This document shows positions 29,009-39,169 of a stretch of 64,000 nucleotides of DNA, in pieces. Every line of letters begins with the position of its first letter. The stretch's first letter is position 1. The translations under genes were made by a program, and so were the position numbers. The notes under the pieces were generated by a model. It did not search any database, was not told the origin of the DNA, and saw only the letters and a program-made list of their open reading frames with translations. The stretch is from assembly GCF_000262755.1 (NCBI RefSeq), contig NZ_AFEU01000003.1:868001-932000 (forward strand). The letters are read 5' to 3'. The DNA comes from Bacillus methanolicus PB1. GTDB taxonomy: Bacteria; Bacillota; Bacilli; Bacillales; Cytobacillaceae.

Positions 29009-29479
29009 CTAAAATCCTTCATATTTCGACAAAATTTTCGTCAATTGTTTCACAAAATTTAATCTGTCATTCTGTGTGAAAGGTTTTGGACCTTTTGCAT
29101 AGATCCCTCGGCGGCGGGCTTTTGCAGAAAGATATCTCAAATCGAGTGCCGTATTAATATTTTTTTCTTCATATAAAGTTCCCCTCGGCGACAGGGCATA
29201 AACCCCTTTTACTAAAAGGGCAGAGGCTAATCCAATATCCTGGGTAACGATGATATCACCGGACTTCGCCCGATTCATAATAAATAAATCTACCGCTTCT
29301 TTTCCGGAGTCAACATATTCCCAAAAAGAACCTGCCGTATCAGCTTTATAATGGTCGTAGGATGCAATAAAGATCGGTCTGATTGAATATAAAGACGCAA
29401 TTTCGACAATTTCTTTTTCTACAGGACATGAATCCGCATCCACAAGTATTGTTGGAAGGCCTGTTTTATTACTACTAAT
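29009..29479 (-). CDS. yqxD: DUF188 (YaiI/YqxD) protein, apparent ATT start
   Basis: YqxD proteins have a PIN-like fold of unknown role. The family starts with the strand motif T-I-L/Y-V-DAD-CPV, here TILVDADSCPVEKEI. A GTG at 29443 would cut off TIL and has no ribosome site. Reading upstream in frame, the only codon at correct distance from a strong GGAGGG (29487-29492) is ATT at 29477-29479 (7-nt spacer), giving 156 residues. Other motifs are SGDIIVTQDIGLASALLVKG and LSPRGTLY. It is the first gene of the dnaG-sigA operon. The start is an inference; the identity is firm. Confidence 0.85.
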   Translation of the reverse strand: MSSNKTGLPTILVDADSCPVEKEIVEIASLYSIRPIFIASYDHYKADTAGSFWEYVDSGKEAVDLFIMNRAKSGDIIVTQDIGLASALLVKGVYALSPRGTLYEEKNINTALDLRYLSAKARRRGIYAKGPKPFTQNDRLNFVKQLTKILSKYEGF

Positions 29480-29640
29480 TCTACATCCCTCCGTATATTC
29501 CTTCTTTCAAAAGATAACTTTTCGAATTTGAGATATGTCGAATTTTTTTCCTGCCGTTTCCTTGACATCTGACAATAAATAGTTTATTCGTTCAGATGAA
29601 AGTCTAAACCTTTTCTGATACATTTTTATCACAATTTTTT

Positions 29641-29669
29641 ATTATAGTATAAAAAATTGATTATGCCAA
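29641..29669 (-). promoter_or_regulatory. Sigma-A promoter of yqxD-dnaG-sigA
   Basis: TTGGCA (29664-29669) and TATAAT (29641-29646) have a 17-nt spacer. It lies in the 398-nt divergent gap 29494-29891, which holds no gene that I can see. Confidence 0.75.
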
Positions 29670-29826
29670 TATTTTTTACTATTCGCTTGCAGCATTTCGG
29701 GTGATCCAATCGTTTACCAAAGATGTTATCGTTCTTTGCAATATAGAACTTTTCGTTCGTACAACTCTATAAGAAGCGTGAAATAATTATGGTCAATTTA
29801 CTGTGAATGGTGAAAATGATTTACAG

Positions 29827-29855
29827 TTGATAGGATGAAATGCTAAAAAGATAAT
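29827..29855 (+). promoter_or_regulatory. Probable sigma-A promoter of mprF
   Basis: TTGATA (29827-29832) and GATAAT (29850-29855) have a 17-nt spacer, 36 nt before the TTG start of mprF. Confidence 0.6.
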
Positions 29856-29891
29856 AGGTACCATTTACATTTGGACGGGGGCTGAATTTTA

Positions 29892-32474
29892 TTGAATACA
29901 TTTCAACGAAAGTCGCTAAAAACAGGGCTAAAAGTCGTAGTCTCCATTACAATTTTAGTTTTCATACTGTTTCAGGCAAAAAAAGAAATAGAAGGAATTT
30001 CAATAAAAAATGCTTTTTTACTATTCAAATCGCTTTCAAGCTTTGAGATCGGATCGGCGATCACTGTCGGACTTTTGGCAGTATCTTTTATGTTTTTTTA
30101 TGACTTGATTCTGACAAGATCCCTTCGATTGCCGATTTCGATAAAAAAAACATTTAAAATTTCCTGGATGGCGAACACTTTGAACGGATTACTCGGATTC
30201 GGGGGAGTAATTGGTGCCTGGTTAAGAGTCTTCTTTTATAAACAACATACTGACGAACAAGAAAAAGTTATTCAAGGCGTAACATTCATGGCTTTTTCTA
30301 TGCTAAGCGGGCTATCTCTGTTGTCAATTTTTGTTCTGCTGAATGTGTTTCATGCCAAACCATTACTAGAGACAAAAAAATGGCTTTACATTGCACTGTT
30401 CGGTGTTCTATTATTTTTACCATTTTATTTATTTACGACATTCAGAATGAAAAAAGAAAATGATGATCGTTTTCTCGGCTTAAAATTTACGGTTATCTCC
30501 ACAATCGAATGGATAGGGGCCGCTTTCACCGCCTATTATACATTGCATTTGATGGGCCAAAATGTATCATTGCCAATTGTCTTCGGAGTGTTTTTCAGTT
30601 CGGCCATTGCAGGTCTCGTTAGTATGATTCCAGGCGGATTTGGAACTTTTGATTTAATGTATTTAATCGGAATGACTTCTCATGGATTATCCGAAGAACT
30701 GGTCCTATCCAGCCTTCTCCTTTATCGGATTGTATACTATTTTATTCCGTTCGGACTGGGTCTTCTTTTATCCATAATTGAATTCGGAGAAAACGCCATT
30801 AAAATGTTTGAAGATAAACCAATCATTGGACCTGCAATTGAAACTTCCAACGTGATCCTCTCCCTTCAAAAAGGATGGATCTCAAAAATCCCTTTTTTCT
30901 CAATTAGTATCGTCATTGCGATTACTGGTTTTTACTGCTTGGTTGCGGGTTTTAACAGCTTTTATTATGCATCTGAACTTCAAGGAAATCAATTTCTGCT
31001 GGGACTGGAATTGTTTTTCTCATCTTGTACAATTTCGTTTTCAATCATCATTCTTTTGCAAGTGAAAGCAGTCATCAAAGAAACAAAAAGATCCTTCTTC
31101 AGTATACTTATTTCTTTAGCGGGACTGATTGTTTCACTGACGATAACAGACGGAACGATCTTTGAAATTGGATGGCTTACGATTGTATTTATTATTCTTT
31201 ATAGCATATATAAAAAGCTTAAAAGAATTAGAACACCAATCACACTGTATAAAAAAATGTTCAGTACTTTATTTGTTGTAGCTGTCTATTATGTTTATTA
31301 TGTTTTTATACAAACTGCCATTGAATATGCAAATAAAAGTGATCTTGTCGTTGATAAAAATGCTATGTATGCTACATTTTTTTTAAGTATAGTTATTTTG
31401 ACGATCGCAGGAACGGCCATTTACATTTTCTTTGAACGGCATCAGCATGAAAAGTTGGAAATGGAAGTCAATGAAGAACTGTTAAAAGATATTCTACATA
31501 CATATGGCGGAACCTATTTGAGCCATTTGGCATTTTCTCATCAGTTGTCTTTCTTTTTAGGCATGGACAAGAGAGCGTTCCTGCAGTTTTCAACAATTGG
31601 ACATACAGCGGTTGTGCTGGGTGACCCTGCCGGAAGACCTGAATCTTTTTATCCGTTATTATCTGAGTTTTACGAAAAGGCTGATACTTTAGGATATGAA
31701 ATAATATTTTATCAAACTCATCAAAAATATATGGGAATGTATCATGATTTCGGAAATATTTTCTTTAAACTTGGGGAAGAGGCGATAATTGACCTTGAAA
31801 AATTCAACCTTTCCGGGAAGAAAAATGCCGGCCTTAGAGCAACGATCAATAAATATAAAAGGGAAGGCTATCAATTTAGCGTAATAGATCCGCCCTACAC
31901 GGACAAATTATTTCAGGAACTGGAAGAAGTATCAAAGAAATGGCTTGGGAAGAGAAGAGAGAAAGGCTTTTCAGTCGGTTTTTTTGACCGCGAATACTTA
32001 AGTAAAGCCCCCGTTGCTATTTTAAGAGACAAAGATGAGCGGCTGATGGCGTTTGCATCCATTATGCCTGCGTATCAAAATGGAGTGCTGTCCATTGATC
32101 TTATGAGATATTTACCTAACGGTCCGGGCGGTTTAATGGATGCGCTCTTCATTCATTTGTTTGATTGGGCGAAAGAGAAAGGTTATCATACGTTTAACAT
32201 GGGGATGGCTCCACTCTCAAAGGTAGGAGAGACAAGAAATTCGTTTCTCCGTGAGCGGATTGCGGCAAATGTATTTGAAAATATTCAATATATGTATAGT
32301 TTTGCAGGTTTACGAAAATTTAAGGAAAAGTATGGCCCGCAATGGGAACCAAGATATATGGTGTACAGTAAATATCAGTCACTGCCTTTAAAAATGATTG
32401 CTGTTGGCCGATTAATCAATAAGCCGAAAGGACCGCGGCCAAGCGAAATGAAACACAAAAAGCAAAGGATCTGA
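29892..32474 (+). CDS. mprF: Phosphatidylglycerol lysyltransferase/flippase MprF
   Basis: MprF transfers an amino acid, usually lysine, from aminoacyl-tRNA to phosphatidylglycerol and flips the product outward, giving resistance to cationic peptides. The 860-residue protein has about 14 helices in residues 1-520, including the flippase motif SMIPGGFGTFDLMYL. A C-terminal DUF2156 synthase domain (about 535-850) contains HTAVVLGDPAGRPE and FNMGMAPLSKVGE. The start is TTG at 29892. The stop TGA lies in the arm of a palindromic element. It is monocistronic, and I do not recall mprF at this locus in B. subtilis. Confidence 0.94.
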   Translation: MNTFQRKSLKTGLKVVVSITILVFILFQAKKEIEGISIKNAFLLFKSLSSFEIGSAITVGLLAVSFMFFYDLILTRSLRLPISIKKTFKISWMANTLNGLLGFGGVIGAWLRVFFYKQHTDEQEKVIQGVTFMAFSMLSGLSLLSIFVLLNVFHAKPLLETKKWLYIALFGVLLFLPFYLFTTFRMKKENDDRFLGLKFTVISTIEWIGAAFTAYYTLHLMGQNVSLPIVFGVFFSSAIAGLVSMIPGGFGTFDLMYLIGMTSHGLSEELVLSSLLLYRIVYYFIPFGLGLLLSIIEFGENAIKMFEDKPIIGPAIETSNVILSLQKGWISKIPFFSISIVIAITGFYCLVAGFNSFYYASELQGNQFLLGLELFFSSCTISFSIIILLQVKAVIKETKRSFFSILISLAGLIVSLTITDGTIFEIGWLTIVFIILYSIYKKLKRIRTPITLYKKMFSTLFVVAVYYVYYVFIQTAIEYANKSDLVVDKNAMYATFFLSIVILTIAGTAIYIFFERHQHEKLEMEVNEELLKDILHTYGGTYLSHLAFSHQLSFFLGMDKRAFLQFSTIGHTAVVLGDPAGRPESFYPLLSEFYEKADTLGYEIIFYQTHQKYMGMYHDFGNIFFKLGEEAIIDLEKFNLSGKKNAGLRATINKYKREGYQFSVIDPPYTDKLFQELEEVSKKWLGKRREKGFSVGFFDREYLSKAPVAILRDKDERLMAFASIMPAYQNGVLSIDLMRYLPNGPGGLMDALFIHLFDWAKEKGYHTFNMGMAPLSKVGETRNSFLRERIAANVFENIQYMYSFAGLRKFKEKYGPQWEPRYMVYSKYQSLPLKMIAVGRLINKPKGPRPSEMKHKKQRI

Positions 32475-32548
32475 CTCCCTCCGACAAAGACAATATACAG
32501 AATGTATTTTTAGTTGTCTATATGTTATATTGGAGGGGTTTGACCCTA
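32465..32548. repeat. Palindromic element spanning the mprF/ppsR junction
   Basis: AAGGATCTGACTCCCTCC pairs with GGAGGGGTTTGACCCT around an AT-rich centre with TATATTG-like sequence. Both convergent genes end inside its arms: mprF at 32472-32474 and ppsR at 32546-32548. Confidence 0.8.
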
Positions 32549-33364
32549 TCTACCTAGTGATTTTTTCTGGTAAATGTTAAAAATCACATTCGCAGTTTCT
32601 TCAACTGCTTTGTTTGTTACGTCAATAACTGAACACCCTATTTTATCAACAACTTTCTCGAAATACGCAAGTTCCTCTTTAATCCGTTCGATATTCGCAT
32701 AGTTTGCCTTGTCGTTTAACCCTAATGATTTTAATCGTTCACGTCGTATCTCGTTTAAGGTTTCCGGATTAATTTTAAGTCCAAAGCATTTTTCCGGCTT
32801 TACAAGTAAAAGCTCTTCGGGCGGATCTACTTCAGGAACAAGCGACACGTTCGCCACCTTTAGCCGTTTATGGGCTAAATATTGAGATAAAGGAGTTTTC
32901 GATGTTCTCGAAACACCAATAAGGATAATATCCGCCTTGAGTATCCCTCGTGGATCACGGCCATCGTCATATTTAACAGCAAACTCAATCGCTTCTATTT
33001 TCTTAAAATAATCTTCATCCAGTTTTCTGACAAGTCCCGGTTCGAAGAGAGGAGTTTTTCCGTACAACATTTGAAGCTGATCCATTAGCGGGCCAATTAT
33101 ATCGCATGCATAAAGCCCTTCCTCATCAGCCCTTTTTTTTAAATAACTTCGCATTTCAGGCTTAACAAGTGAGTATGTAATCATTCCTTGGTCTAATTTC
33201 GCAAAGGCAATGACTTCATCTATGTTTTCTTTATCTTCTATGTAAGGAAACCTTTTGATTGTGGGATCTGCACCGTTAAACTGGCTGAGTGCGGCCTTTG
33301 TAACCAATTCAGCCGTTTCTCCAGCAGAGTCAGATACAACATAAATGATAGGCAATTTGTTCAT
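32546..33364 (-). CDS. ppsR: Pyruvate, phosphate dikinase regulatory protein (DUF299)
   Basis: DUF299 proteins are bifunctional ADP-dependent kinase/phosphorylases that control PEP synthase or PPDK. The 272-residue protein has [13 protein letters not shown] at its N-terminus and the P-loop-like GVSRTSKT near residue 150. The start is taken as ATG 33364; the adjacent GTG is possible. It lies 37 nt after ccpN, the same pairing as yqzB-yqfL in B. subtilis, where CcpN governs gluconeogenesis. No PPDK gene is in the window, so the target is unknown. Confidence 0.92.
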   Translation of the reverse strand: MNKLPIIYVVSDSAGETAELVTKAALSQFNGADPTIKRFPYIEDKENIDEVIAFAKLDQGMITYSLVKPEMRSYLKKRADEEGLYACDIIGPLMDQLQMLYGKTPLFEPGLVRKLDEDYFKKIEAIEFAVKYDDGRDPRGILKADIILIGVSRTSKTPLSQYLAHKRLKVANVSLVPEVDPPEELLLVKPEKCFGLKINPETLNEIRRERLKSLGLNDKANYANIERIKEELAYFEKVVDKIGCSVIDVTNKAVEETANVIFNIYQKKSLGR

Positions 33365-33401
33365 CACTCAAAACAATCCCCTCTGACCGAAATTCTATTC
33401 T

Positions 33402-34034
33402 TTATTGATCTTTTGCAAGCGACACAAATGCTTCTGTTATATTCGTTTTTGTAACTCTACCTATTACTTCAAATCCTTTTTCAGTTTCTTTCACAACAGG
33501 CATAGCATCAATTTGTTTTTCAATCAGCTTTATTGCTACATCAATTAACAAATCATCCTTCTGGCACATCGTAATGTTCGGCATTCTTGTCATAATAATA
33601 TTGACCGGCAAAGTAGTTAACTCCTGTTTTCCGATGCTTGCCCTAAGTAAATCTTTCCTCGACAGAACGCCAACTAATATAGACGACTTGTCGACGACAA
33701 ATAATATTCCGACGTCCTCAAGAAACATTGTCACAATCGCATCATATACAGAAACATTCTCAGGGACGACTACGGGAATGGATTGATAATCCTTTACATA
33801 AATTTTTTTCAAATTTTCAGTAAGAAGCTGTGCCCCTGATTTGCCTGTATAAAAATACCCGACCCTGGGTCTTGCATCAAGGTAACCGGCCATCGTTAAG
33901 ATTGCCAAATCCGGACGAAGCGTAGCCCTTGTAAGATTTAACTGCTCTGCTATTTGTTCACCGGTAATCGGGCCTTTTTCTTTTACAATCTGCAAAATTT
34001 GTTCCTGGCGTTTGTTCAGTTCGATTGTACTCAC
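33402..34034 (-). CDS. ccpN: Transcriptional repressor CcpN (HTH plus CBS pair)
   Basis: CcpN represses gluconeogenic genes (gapB, pckA) during growth on sugar in B. subtilis. The 210-residue protein has a winged helix at about 1-65 (MSTIELNKRQEQILQIVKEK ... LTRATLRPDLAIL) and two CBS domains at about 80-140 and 145-208. The start is the second of two adjacent GTG codons. Its AAGG ribosome site is unusually close, and a repeat insertion ends 10 nt upstream, so the 5' end may have been reshaped. Confidence 0.92.
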   Translation of the reverse strand: MSTIELNKRQEQILQIVKEKGPITGEQIAEQLNLTRATLRPDLAILTMAGYLDARPRVGYFYTGKSGAQLLTENLKKIYVKDYQSIPVVVPENVSVYDAIVTMFLEDVGILFVVDKSSILVGVLSRKDLLRASIGKQELTTLPVNIIMTRMPNITMCQKDDLLIDVAIKLIEKQIDAMPVVKETEKGFEVIGRVTKTNITEAFVSLAKDQ

Positions 34035-34043
34035 CACCTTAAT

Positions 34044-34184
34044 AGAAAAGCTGAAGCGCCCCGCTTAGGCCCGACAGCTGGTTGCGGAGGCTGGCAGAGA
34101 AGAAGTTTTTTGCTTCCCTGGCAGAACCGAAACGACCACGAGGGACTGCGCTGAAGTTGGACAAACAGAAAAGCTGAAGCGCCC
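34044..34184. repeat. Direct repeats of a GC-rich Bacillus-type repeat before ccpN
   Basis: The 18-mer AGAAAAGCTGAAGCGCCC occurs at 34044-34061 and 34167-34184, bracketing a GC-rich 105-bp stretch in an otherwise AT-rich region. It abuts the ccpN start. It resembles the abundant AGAAAAGCTGAAGCG repeats I remember from Bacillus and Geobacillus genomes. There is no coding capacity. Confidence 0.7.
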
Positions 34185-34320
34185 GGGCGCTGCAGCTGGA
34201 TATTAAAGAAAAAGTGCCTAAAAAGTTATACTATTACAATAATATTATATACTAATTCTTTATTTTGAAAAGAGTCTTGATTCAACGAACCAACTATTTT
34301 TTCCAACATAATTGAAAAAT

Positions 34321-34442
34321 TGAAATGACTTATAAGGGTCTGACTCCCTCCGGAAATAACAATATTTAAAATTGTTTTTTTAGAGTTTGTCTATATATTG
34401 TATTGGAGGGTCTTGACCCTTTGCTAATGAGTCAGCCCCTTT
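34321..34442. repeat. Palindromic element after glyS
   Basis: Inner arms GGGTCTGACTCCCTCC and GGAGGGTCTTGACCC surround an AT-rich centre. The outer end AGTCAGCCCC (34430-34439) is followed by TTTTT at the glyS stop. With the repeat at 34044-34184 it accounts for most of the 411-nt ccpN-glyS gap; 34185-34320 is AT-rich with nothing recognisable. Confidence 0.75.
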
Positions 34443-34445
34443 TTG

Positions 34446-35828
34446 TTAAAAATGTATTTTTTCCTGAATAAAGCTTGCCAATTCTGCTATAGGCACACGT
34501 TTTTGTTCCATCGTGTCCCTGTCTCTGACTGTAACCATCTTATCTTCTTGAGAATCAAAATCGTACGTGATGCAAAACGGCGTTCCGATTTCATCATGTC
34601 GCCGGTAGCGCTTGCCAATCGAACCTGATTCATCGTAATCAACAAGAAAATGCTTTGATAACTCTTCAAAAATTTGTTTAGCTTCCTCAGAAAGCTTTTT
34701 AGACAACGGAAGAACGGCCGCTTTATATGGTGCAAGTGCCGGATGTAAATGCATCACTGTTCTTGTTGTGCCGTCTTCAAGCTTTTCCTCTTCGTAAGAA
34801 TCTATCAAGAATGCAAGTGTTACCCTGTCAGCTCCCAGTGACGGCTCAATACAGTACGGGATGAATTTTTCATTAGCTTCCTGATCTAAATAATGGAAAT
34901 CTTCGCCGGAATACTCCATATGCTGTTTTAAATCGTAGTCTGTTCTTGAAGCAATCCCCCAAAGTTCCCCCCAGCCAAATGGGAATTTATATTCAATATC
35001 TGTCGTTGCATTGCTGTAATGGGATAACTCATCTTCAGAGTGATCACGCAAGCGGAGATTTTCTCTTTTCATTCCTAAAGAAAGCAGCCAGTTTTCAGAA
35101 AACTCCTTCCAATATTCATGCCATTTCAGCTCTTCACCCGGCTTGCAGAAAAATTCCAGTTCCATTTGTTCAAATTCTCTTGTACGGAAAGTGAAGTTGC
35201 CTGGTGTGATTTCATTTCTGAAACTTTTCCCAATTTGAGCAATACCAAATGGAAGCTTCTTTCTCATTGTGCGTTGAACATTTTTAAAATTCACGAAAAT
35301 CCCTTGAGCCGTTTCGGGACGAAGGTAAATTTCATTTGCACTCGTTTCTGTAACCCCTTGAAAAGTTTTAAACATTAAATTAAATTGGCGGATGCCTGTA
35401 AACTCTTTACTGCCGCAGTCAGGACATGCAATATCATATTCCTTGATCAAAGACTCCATTTTTTCAAATGGCAGTCCGTCAACAACCATTTCAATTCCTT
35501 GCTCATCAAGGGCACTTTCGATTAATTTATCAGCCCGATGTCTCGCTTTACAATTTTTGCAGTCAATCATAGGATCATTAAAGTTGCCGATATGTCCTGA
35601 AGCTTCCCACGTACGGGGATTCATCAAGATAGCAGCATCCAGGCCTACGTTATAAGGGGACTGTTGGACAAACTTTTTCCACCAGGCCTGCTTAATGTTG
35701 TTTTTCAATTCAACGCCAAGCGGGCCGTAGTCCCACGTATTTGCAAGACCGCCGTAAATTTCTGAGCCCGGAAAAATAAAACCCCTGTGCTTTGCATGTG
35801 AAACGATTTGATCCATTGAAACATCCAT
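34446..35828 (-). CDS. glyS: Glycyl-tRNA synthetase, single-chain dimeric type
   Basis: This class II enzyme charges tRNA-Gly. The 460-residue protein has motif 1 near [20 protein letters not shown], motif 2 with [20 protein letters not shown], motif 3 near [14 protein letters not shown], and a C-terminal anticodon domain ([13 protein letters not shown]). Paired cysteines (CKNC and CPDCGSKEF) suggest a zinc site in the insert. It is the eukaryote/archaea-like alpha2 form, not the alpha2-beta2 GlyQ/GlyS of B. subtilis, although it occupies the same place beside recO. A T-box leader precedes it. Confidence 0.96.
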   Translation of the reverse strand: MDVSMDQIVSHAKHRGFIFPGSEIYGGLANTWDYGPLGVELKNNIKQAWWKKFVQQSPYNVGLDAAILMNPRTWEASGHIGNFNDPMIDCKNCKARHRADKLIESALDEQGIEMVVDGLPFEKMESLIKEYDIACPDCGSKEFTGIRQFNLMFKTFQGVTETSANEIYLRPETAQGIFVNFKNVQRTMRKKLPFGIAQIGKSFRNEITPGNFTFRTREFEQMELEFFCKPGEELKWHEYWKEFSENWLLSLGMKRENLRLRDHSEDELSHYSNATTDIEYKFPFGWGELWGIASRTDYDLKQHMEYSGEDFHYLDQEANEKFIPYCIEPSLGADRVTLAFLIDSYEEEKLEDGTTRTVMHLHPALAPYKAAVLPLSKKLSEEAKQIFEELSKHFLVDYDESGSIGKRYRRHDEIGTPFCITYDFDSQEDKMVTVRDRDTMEQKRVPIAELASFIQEKIHF

Positions 35829-35863
35829 AAATATCGCTCCTTTTTTATAAAATTAACGTAAAT

Positions 35864-36080
35864 AAAAAAACTCCCGTTCCTATGCCTTTTGCATAGGGAC
35901 GAGAGTTACCCGCGGTTCCACCCTATTTGCTGTAAAAACAGCCACCTTATGTGCCGAGCTGGCACCACCATTGCTCAGGAACGCCTTCCTTAACTTTCTA
36001 TACCCCGGCTCACACCGCCCCGGGTTCGCTTTTATAGAAGCGGTTAAGTACTCCTTTCCATCTCAGCAACGTATTAATTT
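35864..36080 (-). promoter_or_regulatory. T-box riboswitch (glycine specifier) of glyS
   Basis: Read on the minus strand: stem I base TTGCT/AGCAA and CTTAAC/GTTAAG enclose a specifier loop GAAGGCG, giving specifier GGC (35983-35985), a glycine codon. The T-box core TGGAACCGCGGGT is at 35908-35920; its TGGA would pair with the UCCA end of tRNA-Gly. A strong terminator (ACTCTCGTCCCTATGC / GGCATAGGAACGGGAGT, T7 at 35864-35870) follows. Uncharged tRNA-Gly should favour read-through. Confidence 0.95.
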
Positions 36081-36087
36081 ATTATGA

Positions 36088-36116
36088 ATCTTAGCGGATA
36101 GATCTTAACTTGTCAA
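36088..36116 (-). promoter_or_regulatory. Sigma-A promoter of the glyS T-box transcript
   Basis: TTGACA (36111-36116) and TAAGAT (36088-36093) have a 17-nt spacer, placing transcription start close to 36080, at the T-box 5' end. The -35 box overlaps the end of the recO region. Confidence 0.75.
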
Positions 36117-36118
36117 TA

Positions 36119-36874
36119 TTATGACAGAAACTTGCGCATTTTATCAATTTGATGCAAAAACTTTTTTGTCTTTAATTGCAATCCTGAATATTCGTCATAA
36201 TAAGCAGAAATAACTTTTTTCAATTCGACTTTTGTTTCCGGTTTTACAGATATATTCCCAAGCCTGGAAATGTCAAAATAATAGAAAAGCCTCAGTAATT
36301 TTGCAGTTGCGGCGGAAATTTTAAACGCATAAGGATCTTTTTCAAGACACCGGTGGCAAATAAATCCTCCTTCCCGAATTGAAAAAGAAAAATGCCCGTC
36401 TGTGCTGCCGCAAATGGCACAATGATTTAATTCAGGATAGAGCCCCAATGAGTTGAGCATTTTCATTTCATATATATTCATTAAAATATCAAGGTCATAC
36501 CCCTCATTTATAAATTTCAAAATTTCAAGCAGCAATTCAAAATGATAAGAATTTGGTTTATTATCTTCTGTGCTTTTATCCGTTAGTTCCACAATGCAGC
36601 TTGCATACGCAGTTAAAAAGATATCCTCTCGAATTGAACGCATTGAGGAAATTATTTCGCCTTGCTGCAAGCTGCCAAGACCCCTGCTTTTTTGGATTAA
36701 AAAATAGCCGTATGTAAAAATTTGGGTGACAGCAGAAAGGCGGCTGTTCGTCTTTTTTGCCCCTCTCGCCATCACACCAATCTTTCCCCATTCACGGGTA
36801 AATAAAGTTACAACTTTATTCGTTTCTCCATAATCTATTGTCCTTAAGACGATGCCCTCACATTTTTGAAGCAT
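36119..36874 (-). CDS. recO: DNA repair protein RecO
   Basis: RecO mediates RecA loading and strand annealing in RecF-type repair. The 251-residue protein has an N-terminal OB fold (about 1-80, [19 protein letters not shown]). A helical C-terminal part contains a zinc finger (CAICG about 155 and CHRC about 178). ATG at 36874 is chosen, with an adjacent GTG possible. It is 31 nt after yqzL and ends the long yqeZ-recO cluster. Confidence 0.94.
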   Translation of the reverse strand: MLQKCEGIVLRTIDYGETNKVVTLFTREWGKIGVMARGAKKTNSRLSAVTQIFTYGYFLIQKSRGLGSLQQGEIISSMRSIREDIFLTAYASCIVELTDKSTEDNKPNSYHFELLLEILKFINEGYDLDILMNIYEMKMLNSLGLYPELNHCAICGSTDGHFSFSIREGGFICHRCLEKDPYAFKISAATAKLLRLFYYFDISRLGNISVKPETKVELKKVISAYYDEYSGLQLKTKKFLHQIDKMRKFLS

Positions 36875-36905
36875 CACAAGTCACCATCCATTGTTCGGGA
36901 CAAAC

Positions 36906-37049
36906 TTATGAGATGGGAAAATCAACTTCAGTTCGCTCGTCTTCTATACTTACGGGTGTTTCTTGTCTTTCCTTCTCCAGTTCTTTGAAGAGAAGATATG
37001 TGTCAATGTCACCTGTTTGCAAAAAAATTTTCCAGGTAAATTCCAACAT
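36906..37049 (-). CDS. yqzL: Small conserved protein YqzL
   Basis: A 47-codon frame starts at ATG 37049 behind AAAGGTGGGG and ends TAA at 36906. The product begins MLEFTWKIFLQTGDIDTYLL, followed by FKELEKE and an acidic tail, and matches the size and position of B. subtilis YqzL between era and recO. Function is unknown. It is easily missed because of its length and an overlapping antisense frame. Confidence 0.88.
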   Translation of the reverse strand: MLEFTWKIFLQTGDIDTYLLFKELEKERQETPVSIEDERTEVDFPIS

Positions 37050-37211
37050 TGAAAACCCCACCTTTCGAGCAATTTTTCTATCCCAAGTCCTCTACAGTTA
37101 TCATAGCCCGACATCCAAAAATCATAAGACGAAAAAATTGTTAATTTAAATCATGCATAAACGGAGAATCCCGTTAATAATTTAATTAAGGTTGATAAAA
37201 TGCGGAAGCAT

Positions 37212-38562
<1,351 letters not shown>

Positions 38563-38698
38563 TTACCTTATTTTTTCTTTCATTTCATCGTTTGTAGCAA
38601 AATCGCGATAAAAAATTTTGAATTTTCTAAATATATTTCAAGATGGAGTATTATGCTCTGTCATTTTATCGAAAACAAGGAGCGAATTCAAATTTAGG

Positions 38699-38740
38699 AG
38701 AAAAAAGGGGCTGGCTCATAAGTAAGCATCAGCCCCATCG
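38699..38740 (-). terminator. Hairpin/terminator after dgkA, repeat related
   Basis: GGGGCTG (38707-38713) pairs with CAGCCCC (38730-38736), with TTTTTT following on the minus strand. The sequence around it (GGCTCATAAGT, GAGTCAGACTC) resembles arms of the GGGTCTGACCC family. It lies in the dgkA-cdd gap and could cause partial termination before cdd-era. Confidence 0.65.
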
Positions 38741-38779
38741 GAAGGATTCAAACCCTTTTGAGTCAGACTCTTTACAACT

Positions 38780-39169
38780 TTATAAAAGATTCAGGAATTT
38801 AGGCACAAACACGATCAACCCGATGATTGCTGACATGACTGCATAAATAAGGACTGCTCCGGCCGCTGCATCTTTCGCATGTTTTGCCAATGGATGAAAC
38901 TCATCGGTTACAAGATCAACTGCGCGCTCAATAGCTGTATTAACAAGTTCCAGTGCGAGCATTCCGCCTATCGCGATAATCACTGCCACCCATTCAATAG
39001 CGGACAGTGAAAAAGTAATTCCAGCAATGATGACTCCTGCAGCAATCACAAGATGGATTTTCAAATTCTTTTCTTTCTTTATTGATGAAACAATGCCTTC
39101 AAGTGCAAAGACAAACGGCCGGAATACACTGCAGGAAAAGGCTTTTTTATCGTCCGAGCCCAAACTCAT
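38780..39169 (-). CDS. dgkA: Diacylglycerol kinase family protein (undecaprenol kinase)
   Basis: The Gram-positive DgkA acts chiefly on undecaprenol and feeds the lipid carrier of wall synthesis. The 129-residue protein has the family core [21 protein letters not shown] (about 74-94) with catalytic Glu and Asn, preceded and followed by membrane helices, three in all. The start ATG overlaps the ybeY 3' end by 23 nt and has AAGGA 8 nt upstream inside ybeY. Confidence 0.93.
   Translation of the reverse strand: MSLGSDDKKAFSCSVFRPFVFALEGIVSSIKKEKNLKIHLVIAAGVIIAGITFSLSAIEWVAVIIAIGGMLALELVNTAIERAVDLVTDEFHPLAKHAKDAAAGAVLIYAVMSAIIGLIVFVPKFLNLL

Noticed and set aside
29494-29640. Small ORFs in the yqxD-mprF gap
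   Set aside because: The few ATG-initiated frames are under 20 codons and lack ribosome sites.
36838-37149. Plus-strand 103-codon frame over yqzL
   Set aside because: It is antisense to recO/yqzL; the minus-strand yqzL has a ribosome site and the expected 47-residue product.
38653-38697. Plus-strand 14-codon frame after GGAG near the cdd leader
   Set aside because: Too short, no conservation cue, and it lies in repeat-flanking sequence.
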